Under the pieces are notes generated by a model. It had not been told where the DNA came from. It searched no databases and saw nothing but the letters and a program-made list of their open reading frames with translations. This document shows, piece after piece, positions 43,196 to 51,726 of a stretch of DNA of 64,000 bases. Both the position numbers and the translations under genes were made by a program. Source of the DNA: Sphingosinicella terrae (GTDB lineage Bacteria > Pseudomonadota > Alphaproteobacteria > Sphingomonadales > Sphingomonadaceae); the NCBI RefSeq assembly GCF_003347635.1, contig NZ_QDFY01000001.1:310001-374000 (forward strand). The letters run 5' to 3'. Each line of letters opens with the position of its first letter. The stretch's first letter is position 1.

Positions 43196-43738
43196 ATGGC
43201 GATGGAACCGCGCCGCAGACGAGAAGGGCGCCCGCCATACGACGAAGCGGGCCTTGAACAGGCGGCGCTGAGCTATGCGGGCCGTTTCGCCACGACTCGC
43301 GCCCGTCTCGCCGCCTATCTGACCCGCAAACTGCGCGAGCGCGGCTGGGAGGGCGCCGGCGAGCCGCCGGTGGACAGGCTGGTCGAGAAGTTGGCGTCGC
43401 TCGGCTATGTCGACGACCGCAGCTTCGCCGAGGCCCGCGCCGCAGCGCTTGGCCGGCGCGGCTACGGGCTGCGCCGGGTCACCGAGGCGCTGAGAGCGGC
43501 GGGCGTCGGCGAGGAGGATGGCGCCGAGGCGAAGGCGATCGCCCGCGACCAGGCCTGGGAGGCCGCCCTTCGCTTTGCCCGCCGCCGGCGGATCGGCCCC
43601 TTCGCCAGCGACGAGCCGACGCCCGAGGCACGGGAAAAGGCGCTCGCCGCCCTGCTGCGGGCGGGGCACCCGCTCGACCTCGCGCGGCGGCTGGCAAGGT
43701 CCAGGCCCGGAGAAGTCCCGGAAGCGGACAGTGGCTAA
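43196..43738 (+). CDS. recX: RecX-family regulatory protein
   Basis: A 180-residue RecX with tandem three-helix repeats: EQAALSYAGRFATTRARLAAYLTRKLRERG (repeat 1), RLVEKLASLGYVDDRSFAEARAAAL (repeat 2), and the C-terminal repeat ALRFARRRRIGPFA ... AALLRAGHPLDLARRL. RecX binds RecA filaments and modulates strand exchange. No recA neighbour is in view. The frame is open upstream to 43028; starts at 43196 or 43202 give the normal length. Confidence 0.85.
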   Translation: MAMEPRRRREGRPPYDEAGLEQAALSYAGRFATTRARLAAYLTRKLRERGWEGAGEPPVDRLVEKLASLGYVDDRSFAEARAAALGRRGYGLRRVTEALRAAGVGEEDGAEAKAIARDQAWEAALRFARRRRIGPFASDEPTPEAREKALAALLRAGHPLDLARRLARSRPGEVPEADSG

Positions 43739-43786
43739 AGGAGATGGTTCACAATTACCGAAACCGTGGTACTTCTACGGTAGATC

Positions 43787-44392
43787 ATGGTTGATTGGCC
43801 GTTGAACATGTCGCGTCAGGAAATGGCTGCAAGCACAATGTCCGCTCCCGCGGATTCTCCGCCGACGCGCGAAGAAGAGACGCTTCGCCGGCTGACGGGC
43901 ACCGTCAAATGGTTCGACGCCACCCGCGGCTTCGGATTCGTCGTCAGCGACGAGGCGGGCGGCGACATCCTCGTCCATTTCAGCGTGCTCAAGGAGCATG
44001 ACCGCCGAAGCCTTCCCGAAGGCGCCATCGTCGAGTGCCTGGTGGCGGAGCAGGAGCGCGGCCTGCAGGCCCGCAAGGTCATCAACATCGATCTCAGCAA
44101 GGCGATCGTTCCGGAGCTGGGCCGGAATGCCGGCGCACCCAACGACCGGATCGATCCGGCGGCCCTGCTCGACGAGGCGGGGGCGTTCGAGCTCGTCCGG
44201 GTCAAATGGTTCAACCGCCTGCGCGGCTACGGCTTCCTGGTGCGCGACGAGGATGAGACGCAGGATATCTTCGTGCACATGGAGACGGTCCGCCGGGGCG
44301 GCCTCAACGACCTCGTTCCGGAACAGCCGCTGCGCGCGAGAATCGCCGTCGGTCGCAAGGGGCCGCTCGCCGTGGAGGTGGAGGGCCGTTGA
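43787..44392 (+). CDS. Cold-shock protein with two CSD domains
   Basis: A 201-residue protein with two cold-shock domains. CSD1: [20 protein letters not shown] ... [20 protein letters not shown] (about residues 36-95). CSD2: [35 protein letters not shown] (about residues 143-177). Both have RNP1-like (GFGFV, GYGFL) and RNP2-like (DILVHF, DIFVHM) motifs, so both should bind RNA or ssDNA. Double-CSD proteins of this length are usual in alphaproteobacteria. Start at ATG 43787; a second ATG at 43808 is also possible. Confidence 0.9.
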   Translation: MVDWPLNMSRQEMAASTMSAPADSPPTREEETLRRLTGTVKWFDATRGFGFVVSDEAGGDILVHFSVLKEHDRRSLPEGAIVECLVAEQERGLQARKVINIDLSKAIVPELGRNAGAPNDRIDPAALLDEAGAFELVRVKWFNRLRGYGFLVRDEDETQDIFVHMETVRRGGLNDLVPEQPLRARIAVGRKGPLAVEVEGR

Positions 44393-44877
44393 AACCCCGT
44401 TCGTTCCTGGTCGCGCTCGGCCTCGCGGCCGCGCTGATCGGCTGCCGCGCCGAACATGCGGCCAATGCCTCGCAGGCGCCGGCGGCCCGTACCGCACCCT
44501 CCGGGCTCGACCTGGTCCCGCTCGAGATCCGCACGCAAGCCGGCGTGCACCGTTTCACCGTCGAGGTCGCCCGGACGCCGGACGAGCAGGCGAGGGGCCT
44601 GATGTATCGGGAAAGGCTCGGCCCCGACGAGGGGATGATCTTCCCTTTCCCGGTTCCGCGCCCGGCCAGCTTCTGGATGCGCAACACCTATATCCCGCTC
44701 GACATGCTGTTCGTCCGCGCCGACGGCACGATCGCGCTGATCGCCGCGAACACGGTTCCCCTGTCCGAGGAGTCGGTCGGCACGAGCGAGCCGGTGGCGG
44801 CGGTTCTCGAATTGCGCGGCGGCCGCGCGGCCGAGCTCGGCATCACCGAGGGCGACACCGTCACCTGGCCGCGCTGA
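44389..44877 (+). CDS. DUF192 lipoprotein
   Basis: A 162-residue protein with a lipoprotein signal ([14 protein letters not shown], Cys near residue 19) and a DUF192 domain: [40 protein letters not shown], then [21 protein letters not shown]. The function of DUF192 is unknown. The TTG start overlaps the TGA of the cold-shock gene, so the two are coupled. Confidence 0.88.
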   Translation: MKPRSFLVALGLAAALIGCRAEHAANASQAPAARTAPSGLDLVPLEIRTQAGVHRFTVEVARTPDEQARGLMYRERLGPDEGMIFPFPVPRPASFWMRNTYIPLDMLFVRADGTIALIAANTVPLSEESVGTSEPVAAVLELRGGRAAELGITEGDTVTWPR

Positions 44878-44890
44878 GCGGTCCGGACCG

Positions 44891-45460
44891 ATGAGCGACC
44901 CCGATGAAATCGAGACGCCGCGTTTGAGGCTGCGGCGCGCGCGCGCCGGCGATCTCGACGATATTCATGCGGTGCTCAGCGACCGCGAAGCGATGCGCTT
45001 CTGGTCGACGCTTCCACATGAGAGCATCGAGGAGACCCGGCTCTGGCTCTCGGAGATGCTTTGCGCTCCGGCGTCGGCCAGCGACGATTACGTCGTCGAG
45101 GCTGCGGGGAGGGTGATCGGCAAGGCGGGCTGCTGGCGCCTGCCCGAGATCGGCTTCATCCTTCACAGCAGCCAATGGCGGCGCGGCTATGCCCGCGAGG
45201 CGCTGCAGGCGCTCGTCCCGAGGATTTTCGCCCGGTCCGACATTCCCGCCATCACCGCCGACGTCGACCCGCGCAACCAGGCCTCGCTCGGGCTGCTGCG
45301 CGGACTGGGGTTCGTCGAAACGGGGCGGGCGGCGCGCACCTGGAACATCGGCGGCATCTGGTGCGACAGCATCTATCTCGCGCTCGCGCGCGCCGCCGCA
45401 CAGCCGGATTCGCCGAACGGCACGGCAGATGACTTGCGCGCTCCCCTCGGTCGGGGCTAG
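44891..45460 (+). CDS. GNAT acetyltransferase, RimJ/RimL-like
   Basis: A 189-residue acetyltransferase with IETPRLRLRRARAGDLDDIHAVLSD at the N-terminus, EIGFILHSSQWRRGYAREALQALVPRIF (acetyl-CoA loop RRGYAREA), and VDPRNQASLGLLRGLGFVETG. This is the pattern of RimJ/L-type enzymes that acetylate protein or small-molecule amines. Substrate unknown. Likely in one unit with DUF192. Confidence 0.86.
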   Translation: MSDPDEIETPRLRLRRARAGDLDDIHAVLSDREAMRFWSTLPHESIEETRLWLSEMLCAPASASDDYVVEAAGRVIGKAGCWRLPEIGFILHSSQWRRGYAREALQALVPRIFARSDIPAITADVDPRNQASLGLLRGLGFVETGRAARTWNIGGIWCDSIYLALARAAAQPDSPNGTADDLRAPLGRG

Positions 45461-45471
45461 GCGCGTCCGCC

Positions 45472-45852
45472 ATGGGCTTCTTCAAGAATCTCTTCACCTG
45501 GTGGGAAGGCGCGTCGACCGGGACGGCGTTGTTCAACTGGCGCCACGGGAACAAGGTTGGCGAGGATCATCTCGGCAACCTCTACATGACCTCCCGGAAC
45601 GGCGATCGCCGCTGGGTGATGTACAAGGGGTCCAACGACGTCAGCCGCGTTCCGCCGGAATGGTATTCCTGGCTCACCCGGCAGATCGACGACGTCCCGG
45701 ACAAGGCGCTGCCGCCGCCGCCCAGGTTCCTCAAGGAGCCGGTACCGAACCTCACCGGGACGCCCCAGGCCTATCGGCCGTCCGGAGCGCTGGAGCGCGG
45801 GGGGCGGCGCCAGGCGGCGAGCGGCGACTACCAGGCCTGGACGCCCGAATAG
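45472..45852 (+). CDS. NADH:ubiquinone oxidoreductase NDUFA12-like subunit
   Basis: A 126-residue protein homologous to the 17.2-kDa accessory subunit of complex I. It shows the block FKNLFTWWEGASTGTALFNW, then KVGEDHLGNLYMTSRNGDRRWVMYKG and VPPEWYSWLTRQIDDVP, then a Pro-rich tail. It sits on the periphery of complex I in alphaproteobacteria and mitochondria. Followed 2 bp later by the DUF2155 gene, a pairing seen in related bacteria. Confidence 0.93.
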   Translation: MGFFKNLFTWWEGASTGTALFNWRHGNKVGEDHLGNLYMTSRNGDRRWVMYKGSNDVSRVPPEWYSWLTRQIDDVPDKALPPPPRFLKEPVPNLTGTPQAYRPSGALERGGRRQAASGDYQAWTPE

Positions 45853-45854
45853 GG

Positions 45855-46481
45855 ATGGGTCCGCGCGGCAAGACCTGCCTCGGCGCGGCCCTGCTCGCGG
45901 GGCTCGCAACGCTCGGCGGCTGCGGACCAAGCGGGGCGCCGGAGCGCAATGCCGGCGTCGACAACGAGCTCATCGAGACGGTCGACGTGCCGCAGACGGT
46001 GACGGCCGTGGCGCCCGGCACGACGCCGATGGGCGAGCGCGTCGCCGTTCTCGGGCTCCTCAACAAGCGCAACGGGCTGTCCCGGGACATCAGCCTGCGG
46101 CCGGGCCAGGCGCTGCGCGTCGGTGACGTCATCGTCCGCCTTCGCGCCTGCGAGACGACGGCGCCGTGGGAAATCCAGCAGCTGACCGGTGCCTTCGTCC
46201 AGGTCGACGTCCGCGCCCCGCAGGGTCAGTTCCAGCGGGTCTTCTCCGGCTGGCTCTACAAGGAAACGCCGTCATTGAACGTCGTCGAGCATCCGATCTA
46301 CGACGTTTGGCCCAAGAGCTGCGCGATGACGCATCCCGAGGGCGGCGAGCCGGCCGGCCGACCGGCGAGCAATCGGTCGAGCGCGCCGAACTCGGCCGCG
46401 CCCACCCCGGCCGCCGAAGCACCGGCCGCGCCCGCGGCGGAACCGCCCGCGCCGAGCGCCGAGGCCAATAGCGCGAGATAG
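45855..46481 (+). CDS. DUF2155 lipoprotein/secreted protein
   Basis: A 208-residue protein with a signal ending LAGLATLGGC (lipobox, Cys near residue 23). The DUF2155 core is VAVLGLLNKRNGLSRDISLRPGQALRVGDVIVRLRACETTAPWE, then GAFVQVDV, VFSGWLYKETPSLNVVEHPIYDVWPKSCAM (ending near residue 158). After that comes a 50-residue Ala/Pro-rich tail. The last 184 bp overlap the 3' end of aat on the other strand; the conserved end of the core lies in the overlap, so both reading frames are under constraint there. Confidence 0.87.
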   Translation: MGPRGKTCLGAALLAGLATLGGCGPSGAPERNAGVDNELIETVDVPQTVTAVAPGTTPMGERVAVLGLLNKRNGLSRDISLRPGQALRVGDVIVRLRACETTAPWEIQQLTGAFVQVDVRAPQGQFQRVFSGWLYKETPSLNVVEHPIYDVWPKSCAMTHPEGGEPAGRPASNRSSAPNSAAPTPAAEAPAAPAAEPPAPSAEANSAR

Positions 46482-47011
46482 ACCTTCTGATCGATCTCGA
46501 CGGCCCCGAGCCGGCGAAGATGATCGGTCATGAACTGACAGTCGAGCAGCTGGAATCCGCCGACGATCAGCCGGGCGACCAGCCAGGCGAGCGTGACTTT
46601 CGAAGCGTCGGTGCGGCGCGAAAACATGCTCTCCCCGAAAAAGGCGGCGCCGAGTCGGACGCCGTAGAGGCCGCCGACCAGCTCGCCCTCGTGCCAGGCC
46701 TCGACCGAGTGGGCATGACCGGAGCTGTGCAGGAGGTTGTAGCTGCGCTCGATCGGCTCGTTGATCCAGGTGTCGTCGCGGTCGGCGCAGTGGCGAACGA
46801 CCTCTTCGAAGGCGCGGTCGTGCGTCACCTCGAACTCGCCTGATCTCAGGCGCTTGCGGAGCGATCGGGAGAGATGGAAGCGGTCGAGCGGGAGGATCGC
46901 CCGACGCCGCGGCTCCACCCAGTAGACCTCGCGCGCGTCGCGGCTGTCCGACATCGGGAAGACGCCGATCGCGTAGGCACGCAGCAGGAGATCAGGATCC
47001 AGAACCGACAC
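46298..47011 (-). CDS. aat: Leucyl/phenylalanyl-tRNA--protein transferase
   Basis: A 237-residue aminoacyl transferase that tags N-terminal Lys/Arg proteins for ClpSAP degradation. Signatures: AYAIGVFPMSDSRD, EVYWVEPRRRAILPLDRFHLSRSL, VEAWHEGELVGGLYGVRLGAAFFGESMFSRRTDASKV, LLDCQFMTDHLRRLGAVEI. After residue 185 the sequence becomes Ala/Gly-rich and ends with GCVIAQLLGQTS. This tail is coded opposite the tail of DUF2155 (184-bp overlap of 3' ends). The start is GTG at 47011. Confidence 0.92.
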   Translation of the reverse strand: MSVLDPDLLLRAYAIGVFPMSDSRDAREVYWVEPRRRAILPLDRFHLSRSLRKRLRSGEFEVTHDRAFEEVVRHCADRDDTWINEPIERSYNLLHSSGHAHSVEAWHEGELVGGLYGVRLGAAFFGESMFSRRTDASKVTLAWLVARLIVGGFQLLDCQFMTDHLRRLGAVEIDQKVYLALLASALGAGGSAAGAAGASAAGVGAAEFGALDRLLAGRPAGSPPSGCVIAQLLGQTS

Positions 47012-47080
47012 GCCGCCACTCTACGCGGTGCCGCGGACGGTTCCAGTCCCGCGCCGCCCTGCGCGCAGGGTGCGGCCTTC

Positions 47081-47428
47081 TCAGAGGATCTCGCGGACCC
47101 GATCCTGGGGACGGCAGAGACGGACCCCCTTCTCCGTCTCGACAAGCGGCCGCTCGATCAGGATCGGGTTCTCGACCATCGCATCGAGGATCGCCTCGTC
47201 GCTGACATGGCCCTCGACGAGGTCGAGGTCCCGGGCCAGCGCCTCCTTGGACCGCAGGCCCTCGTGCGGGGCGATGCCGGCGCGCTCGTACAGCCGTCGC
47301 AGCTCCGCCCGGCTCGGGGGCTGCTTGAGATAGTCGACGATGGTGACGTCGGCGCCGGCTTCTCTCAGTATCTCCAGCGTCTTGCGCGACGTCCCGCATT
47401 TCGGGTTGTGATAGATGGTGGCTTTCAT
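47081..47428 (-). CDS. arsC: ArsC-family reductase (arsenate reductase, glutaredoxin type)
   Basis: A 115-residue thioredoxin-fold protein: TIYHNPKCGTSRKTLEILREAG with the single active-site Cys near residue 11, TIVDYLKQPPSRAELRRL, and NPILIERPLVETEKGVRLCRP carrying the family ERP motif. It should reduce arsenate with glutathione and glutaredoxin, although ars efflux genes are not nearby and Spx/YffB-like functions remain possible. It lies upstream of aat in the same direction. Confidence 0.88.
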   Translation of the reverse strand: MKATIYHNPKCGTSRKTLEILREAGADVTIVDYLKQPPSRAELRRLYERAGIAPHEGLRSKEALARDLDLVEGHVSDEAILDAMVENPILIERPLVETEKGVRLCRPQDRVREIL

Positions 47429-47509
47429 CCGGCTGCTCTCTTCATGCCTATCCGAGGTGCCTAGTCGCTATCCACCGGCCGGCGGAATCGCTGGTCGGCC
47501 GGCGATCGG

Positions 47510-48856
47510 CTATTCCGAACGGTCCAGCCACTCCTCCAACCATTTGATCGTATAGTCGCCGCGCTGGAATTCGGGATCTTCGATCAGCGCCTGGTGGAGC
47601 GGGATGGTCGTCTTGACGCCGTCGACGACGAACTCCTCCAGCGCCCGGCGAAGCCGCCGCATCGCACCGTCGCGGGTGAAGCCCCAAACGATCAGCTTGG
47701 CGATCATGCTGTCGTAATAAGGCGGCACGCGGTAGCCGGAATAAAGGCCGCTATCGACCCGCACGTGGAGGCCGCCGGGGGCGTGGAAATGCCGCACGAG
47801 TCCGGGCGAGGGGGCGAAACTGCGCGGATCCTCGGCATTGATCCGGCATTCGATCGCGTGGCCGCGAAACTCGACGTCCTGCTGGCGGAGAGTCAGCGGC
47901 TCGCCGTCGGCGATGCGGATCTGCTCTCGAACCAGATCGAGGCCGGTGATCGCCTCGGTCACCGGATGCTCGACCTGAAGCCGCGTGTTCATCTCGATGA
48001 AGAAGAATTCGCCATTCTCGTAGAGGAACTCGATCGTTCCCGCCCCGCGATAGCCCATCTCCGCCATCGCCTTGGCGACGATGCCTCCCATAAGCTCGCG
48101 CTGCTCCGCCGAGATGACCGGGGAGGGGGCTTCCTCGAGCACCTTCTGGTGGCGCCGCTGCAGCGAGCAGTCGCGCTCGCCGAGGTGGATGGCATTGCCC
48201 TTGCCGTCGCCGAACACCTGGAACTCGATGTGCCGCGGATCACCGAGATACTTCTCGATATAGACGGTGTCGTCGCCGAAGGCCGCCTTGGCTTCGCTGC
48301 GGGCCTGGCTGAGCTGGCTGTCGAGCTCCGCCTCGGAGCGGACGATCTTCATGCCGCGGCCGCCGCCGCCAGAGGCCGCCTTGACGAGCAGCGGGTAGCC
48401 GGTCTGGGCGGCTACCAGCCGGGCCTCCTCGGGTCCCTCGACCGGGCCGTCCGAGCCGGGGACCAGGGGCAGGCCGAGCTTGGCGGCGGTCCGCTTCGCC
48501 TCGACCTTGTCGCCCATCACCCGGATATGCTCGGGCTTGGGGCCGATCCAGATGATGCCGTGCGATTCGACGATCTCGGCAAAGCGGGCATTCTCCGAAA
48601 GGAAGCCGTAGCCGGGATGGATGGCATCGGCATGGGCGACCTCGGCCGCCGAGATGATGTTCGGGATGTTGAGATAGGATTCGTTCGCCGGCGGCGGCCC
48701 GATGCACACGGTCTCGTCGGCCAGCCTCACGTGCATCGCATCGCTGTCGGCCGTCGAATGGACGGCGACCGTGCGGATGCCCATTTCATGGCAGGCGCGG
48801 TGGATGCGCAGCGCGATCTCGCCGCGATTGGCGATCAGGACCTTCTGGATGGCCAT
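47510..48856 (-). CDS. accC: Acetyl-CoA carboxylase biotin carboxylase subunit
   Basis: A 448-residue ATP-grasp enzyme that carboxylates biotin on AccB. It has [18 protein letters not shown], the Gly-rich ATP loop [53 protein letters not shown] and [24 protein letters not shown]. The length is canonical. It follows accB by 39 bp in a two-gene unit. Confidence 0.97.
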   Translation of the reverse strand: MAIQKVLIANRGEIALRIHRACHEMGIRTVAVHSTADSDAMHVRLADETVCIGPPPANESYLNIPNIISAAEVAHADAIHPGYGFLSENARFAEIVESHGIIWIGPKPEHIRVMGDKVEAKRTAAKLGLPLVPGSDGPVEGPEEARLVAAQTGYPLLVKAASGGGGRGMKIVRSEAELDSQLSQARSEAKAAFGDDTVYIEKYLGDPRHIEFQVFGDGKGNAIHLGERDCSLQRRHQKVLEEAPSPVISAEQRELMGGIVAKAMAEMGYRGAGTIEFLYENGEFFFIEMNTRLQVEHPVTEAITGLDLVREQIRIADGEPLTLRQQDVEFRGHAIECRINAEDPRSFAPSPGLVRHFHAPGGLHVRVDSGLYSGYRVPPYYDSMIAKLIVWGFTRDGAMRRLRRALEEFVVDGVKTTIPLHQALIEDPEFQRGDYTIKWLEEWLDRSE

Positions 48857-48895
48857 CTCAGCGCCTCGTCCGGTGGGAGAGAGCGGGCGTGGGGG

Positions 48896-49384
48896 TCATT
48901 CGATGATCACCAGCGGCTGATCATATTCGACCGGCTGGGCGTCCTGGACCAGCACCTGCCTGACCGTGCCGGCCTTCGGCGCAGTGATCGGGTTCATCAC
49001 CTTCATCGCCTCGACGATCAGCAGGGTGTCGCCGGCCGCGACCTTCACGCCGGGTGCGACGAAGGGCGAAGAGTTCGGCTCCGGCGACAGATAGACGGTG
49101 CCGACCATCGGCGACTTGACCGTGCCCGGGTGGCTGGCCGCGCTCTCCTCGGTGACGGGCGCCGCGGCCTGTGCCGGCGCCGCCGCCGCGACCGGCGCGG
49201 CCACGGCCGCGGGCGCCGCTACCTGGGCGGTGGTGATGGTCAGCTGGCGCTTCACCGTGATGCGACGATCGGAATCCTCCACCTCGATCTCGGTGAGATC
49301 CTTCTCGGTCAGCAGGTCGGCGAGCTGGCGGATCAGGTCGGTATCGACTCGCATCGTCCCGTCGGATCGCTTCTCTTCGCTCAT
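48896..49384 (-). CDS. accB: Acetyl-CoA carboxylase biotin carboxyl carrier protein
   Basis: A 162-residue BCCP. The N-terminal helix region (LIRQLADLLTEKDLTEIEVED) is followed by an Ala/Pro-rich linker and the biotinyl domain with the AMKM-like site EAMKVMN (biotinylated Lys near residue 128) and PMVGTVYLSPEP. It carries CO2 between AccC and the carboxyltransferase. The frame opens 27 bp upstream, but the ATG at 49384 fits the family. Confidence 0.96.
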   Translation of the reverse strand: MSEEKRSDGTMRVDTDLIRQLADLLTEKDLTEIEVEDSDRRITVKRQLTITTAQVAAPAAVAAPVAAAAPAQAAAPVTEESAASHPGTVKSPMVGTVYLSPEPNSSPFVAPGVKVAAGDTLLIVEAMKVMNPITAPKAGTVRQVLVQDAQPVEYDQPLVIIE

Positions 49385-49474
49385 GAAATCCTCATTTCCC
49401 CTGTTGGCCACCCTTCGGCCGGCGCGGCCGAATTGATCGGGGGCGCGGCGGGGCGGCGGAACCGGCGCTCCCTG

Positions 49475-49915
49475 TCAGAGACGGGCCGCCGCGTCCAGAG
49501 CCAGCTCGTATCCCAGCGCTCCGAGACCGGCGATGGTTCCCCTGGCGGCCGGCGAGACGAAGCTGCGACGACGGAAGCTCTCGCGGGCATGGGGGTTGGA
49601 CAGATGCACCTCGATCACCGGCAGCGCGATCGCCTTGATCGCGTCGTGAATGGCGACGGATGTATGGGTGTAGCCGCCGGGATTGAGGATGACCGCCTTG
49701 GCGCCCTTGAGCCGGGCTTCCTGGAGCCAGTCGACCAGATGCCCCTCATGATTGGACTGGCGGATGTCGAGGGTGACTCCGAGCTCGGCCGCGCGCGCCT
49801 CCAGCCGCTCGGCGATGTCGTCGAGGGTGTCCGAGCCGTAGATTTCCGGCTCGCGCAGGCCGAGCAGGTTGAGGTTGGGCCCGTTGAGCACGTAGATGAG
49901 CGGTGGCGTTGCCAT
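49475..49915 (-). CDS. aroQ: Type II 3-dehydroquinate dehydratase
   Basis: A 146-residue shikimate pathway enzyme. It has [21 protein letters not shown] (catalytic Tyr near residue 25), [36 protein letters not shown] (catalytic Glu replaced-loop partner His), and [23 protein letters not shown]. It forms dodecamers. The gene precedes accBC in the same direction, a common neighbourhood. ATG at 49915 is preferred to an in-frame GTG at 49924. Confidence 0.96.
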   Translation of the reverse strand: MATPPLIYVLNGPNLNLLGLREPEIYGSDTLDDIAERLEARAAELGVTLDIRQSNHEGHLVDWLQEARLKGAKAVILNPGGYTHTSVAIHDAIKAIALPVIEVHLSNPHARESFRRRSFVSPAARGTIAGLGALGYELALDAAARL

Positions 49916-49966
49916 GGCCGGCACCTATATGACGCCCATCCCGCAAGCGCAAAGGCGAGGCAGAAG

Positions 49967-50185
49967 ATGATTCAGGACGGCACGCTTTCGATCCGCGTCA
50001 ACGGCGAGCATCGGCGGGTGCGCGACGGGCTGACCATCGCCGATTTGGCGCTCGAGCTGGGGCTCGAGCCGACCAAGGTGGCGGTCGAGCGAAATCTGGA
50101 GATCGTCCCGCGCTCGACGCTCGGCGAGGTGCGGGTCGAGGACGGCGACGAGTTTGAGATCGTCACATTCGTGGGCGGAGGTTGA
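49967..50185 (+). CDS. thiS: Thiamine sulfur carrier protein ThiS
   Basis: A 72-residue ubiquitin-fold sulfur carrier ending in the required Gly-Gly (FVGGG), which is adenylated and thiocarboxylated by Thi[36 protein letters not shown] is the usual N-terminal half. The ATG at 49967 follows an AAGGCGAGG region. The thiG start lies 4 bp after its stop. Confidence 0.94.
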   Translation: MIQDGTLSIRVNGEHRRVRDGLTIADLALELGLEPTKVAVERNLEIVPRSTLGEVRVEDGDEFEIVTFVGGG

Positions 50186-50189
50186 GATT

Positions 50190-50960
50190 TTGGAGGATCG
50201 TTGGGAGGTCGCTGGACGCAGCTTCACGTCGAGGCTCATCGTCGGCACCGGCAAGTATAAGGATTTCGAGCAGAATGCGGCGGCCGTCGAGGCATCGGGC
50301 GCGGAGATCGTCACGGTGGCGGTGCGGCGCGTCAACATCTCCGATCCGGGCCAGCCGCTGCTGACCGACCATATCGACCCGAAACGCTATACCTATCTGC
50401 CCAACACAGCAGGCTGCTTCACCGCCGAGGATGCGATCCGCACCCTGCGCCTCGCGCGGGAGGCCGGCGGCTGGGACCTGGTCAAGCTCGAGGTGCTCGG
50501 CGAGGCGAAGACGCTCTATCCCGACATGCGCGAGACGCTGCGCGCGACCGAGATTCTCGTCAGGGAAGGTTTCCTGCCGATGGTCTATTGCGTCGACGAT
50601 CCGATCGCCGCGCGCCAGCTCGAGGAAGCGGGGGCGGTGGCGATCATGCCCTTGGGCGCGCCGATCGGCTCCGGCCTCGGCATCCAGAACCGGGTGACCA
50701 TCCGCCTCATCGTCGAGGGGGCGAACGTGCCGGTACTGGTCGATGCCGGCGTCGGCACCGCCTCCGACGCCAGCGTCGCCATGGAGCTGGGCTGTGACGG
50801 CGTCCTGATGAACACCGCCATCGCCGAGGCGAAGGATCCGATCCTGATGGCGCGGGCGATGAAGCTCGCGGTGGAGGGCGGACGCCTCGCCTATCTCGCG
50901 GGCCGCATGGGGCAGCGACGCTATGCCGACCCGTCGAGCCCGCTGGCGGGATTGATCTGA
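50190..50960 (+). CDS. thiG: Thiazole synthase ThiG
   Basis: A 256-residue TIM-barrel enzyme that forms the thiazole phosphate of thiamine from deoxyxylulose 5-phosphate, dehydroglycine and ThiS thiocarboxylate. Markers: [50 protein letters not shown]-like [32 protein letters not shown] (Schiff-base Lys), and [16 protein letters not shown]. The start is TTG at 50190 with GGAGG about 7 bp upstream. ThiS and ThiG form one unit; no TPP riboswitch is visible in the 52 bp before thiS. Confidence 0.96.
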   Translation: MEDRWEVAGRSFTSRLIVGTGKYKDFEQNAAAVEASGAEIVTVAVRRVNISDPGQPLLTDHIDPKRYTYLPNTAGCFTAEDAIRTLRLAREAGGWDLVKLEVLGEAKTLYPDMRETLRATEILVREGFLPMVYCVDDPIAARQLEEAGAVAIMPLGAPIGSGLGIQNRVTIRLIVEGANVPVLVDAGVGTASDASVAMELGCDGVLMNTAIAEAKDPILMARAMKLAVEGGRLAYLAGRMGQRRYADPSSPLAGLI

Positions 50961-50972
50961 GCCGTATCTACA

Positions 50973-50982
50973 CGTATATACG
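50973..50982. promoter_or_regulatory. Palindrome CGTATATACG before vapB-like gene
   Basis: A perfect 10-bp palindrome ends 4 bp before the antitoxin ATG. A related GTAT lies just upstream (50963-50966). AbrB-type antitoxins usually bind their own promoter at such AT-centred palindromes, so autoregulation is inferred. Confidence 0.45.
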
Positions 50983-50986
50983 AACG

Positions 50987-51229
50987 ATGAAGGTTACTCA
51001 CAGCCGCACCTTCCGAAGCGGGAACAGCGAGGCAGTGCGGCTTCCCAAGGAAGTTGCCTTCGGCGGCGAAGTGGACGTCGAGATCATCCGCAGCGGGGAC
51101 GTGCTGACCATTCGGCCCCGCAGCAAGCTGACACCTCGACAACTGGTAGAGGCGCTCGAAAAGCTGCCGAAGCCGGCGCATGTCCAGGAGCGGGAGACGA
51201 TTGAGTTTCCCGAGCGGCCGGGTCTCTGA
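50987..51229 (+). CDS. vapB: VapB-type antitoxin (SpoVT/AbrB fold)
   Basis: An 80-residue antitoxin. The N-terminal swapped-hairpin DNA-binding domain is clear: HSRTFRSGNSEAVRLPKEVAFGGEVDVEIIRSGDVLTIRP. The C-terminal helix (LVEALEKLPKPAHVQERETI) would wrap the toxin. It lies 26 bp after thiG and 5 bp before the PIN toxin gene, forming a standard two-gene TA module. Confidence 0.9.
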   Translation: MKVTHSRTFRSGNSEAVRLPKEVAFGGEVDVEIIRSGDVLTIRPRSKLTPRQLVEALEKLPKPAHVQERETIEFPERPGL

Positions 51230-51234
51230 CCCTG

Positions 51235-51627
51235 GTGCTAGCGATCATCGATACGAATGTCGCCATTCACTTGCGCGATGGCCATCCCGTCATTTCCGCG
51301 CGCATCGCGGCCCTTCCCACGCATCCGATGATCTCGGTGCTGACGCGCGTCGAGCTGGAAGGAGGCGTGTTTCGTGCCGGCGACGAGGCCGCCCCCATCC
51401 GAGCTCGGCTGGACCTGCTCCTTTCGCAATATGCCGAGCTGCCGCTCACCGGCGCGGAGGCATCGATCTATGCCCGGATCGTCGAGCGATGCGGCTATTC
51501 CCGCCCAAGGATTATCGATCGTCTGATTGCCGCGACGGCAATCGTGCACGATGCCGTCCTGGTAACGCTGAACGCCGCCGACTTCAGGGGAATTCCCGAC
51601 CTGAAGCTCGAGACCTGGAGCTGTTGA
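51235..51627 (+). CDS. vapC: VapC-type PIN toxin
   Basis: A 130-residue PIN-domain RNase. Acidic residues are in IIDTNVAI (Asp6), VLTRVELEGG (Glu near residue 41), IIDRLIAATAI (Asp near residue 94) and TLNAADF (Asp near residue 113), the four expected metal ligands. It should cleave tRNA or rRNA when free of VapB. The GTG start is 5 bp after the vapB stop. Confidence 0.9.
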   Translation: MLAIIDTNVAIHLRDGHPVISARIAALPTHPMISVLTRVELEGGVFRAGDEAAPIRARLDLLLSQYAELPLTGAEASIYARIVERCGYSRPRIIDRLIAATAIVHDAVLVTLNAADFRGIPDLKLETWSC

Positions 51628-51726
51628 TCCCAAATCGCCGGCTCACCGGCGGGTGAGCGCCGCCCGCGCCCGCGCCCGGAACGGCGCGGCGCGTCGCCGG
51701 TTCTTGTCCCGAGGGGAGTCTCGGAC

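Noticed and set aside
47594-49966. Long plus-strand frame running into thiS
   Set aside because: The upstream portion is the antisense of accC, accB and aroQ. Only the last 73 codons from ATG 49967 form ThiS.
49916-49966. TPP riboswitch before thiS
   Set aside because: The gap to the divergent aroQ gene is only about 50 bp, too short, and no thi-box sequence is seen.
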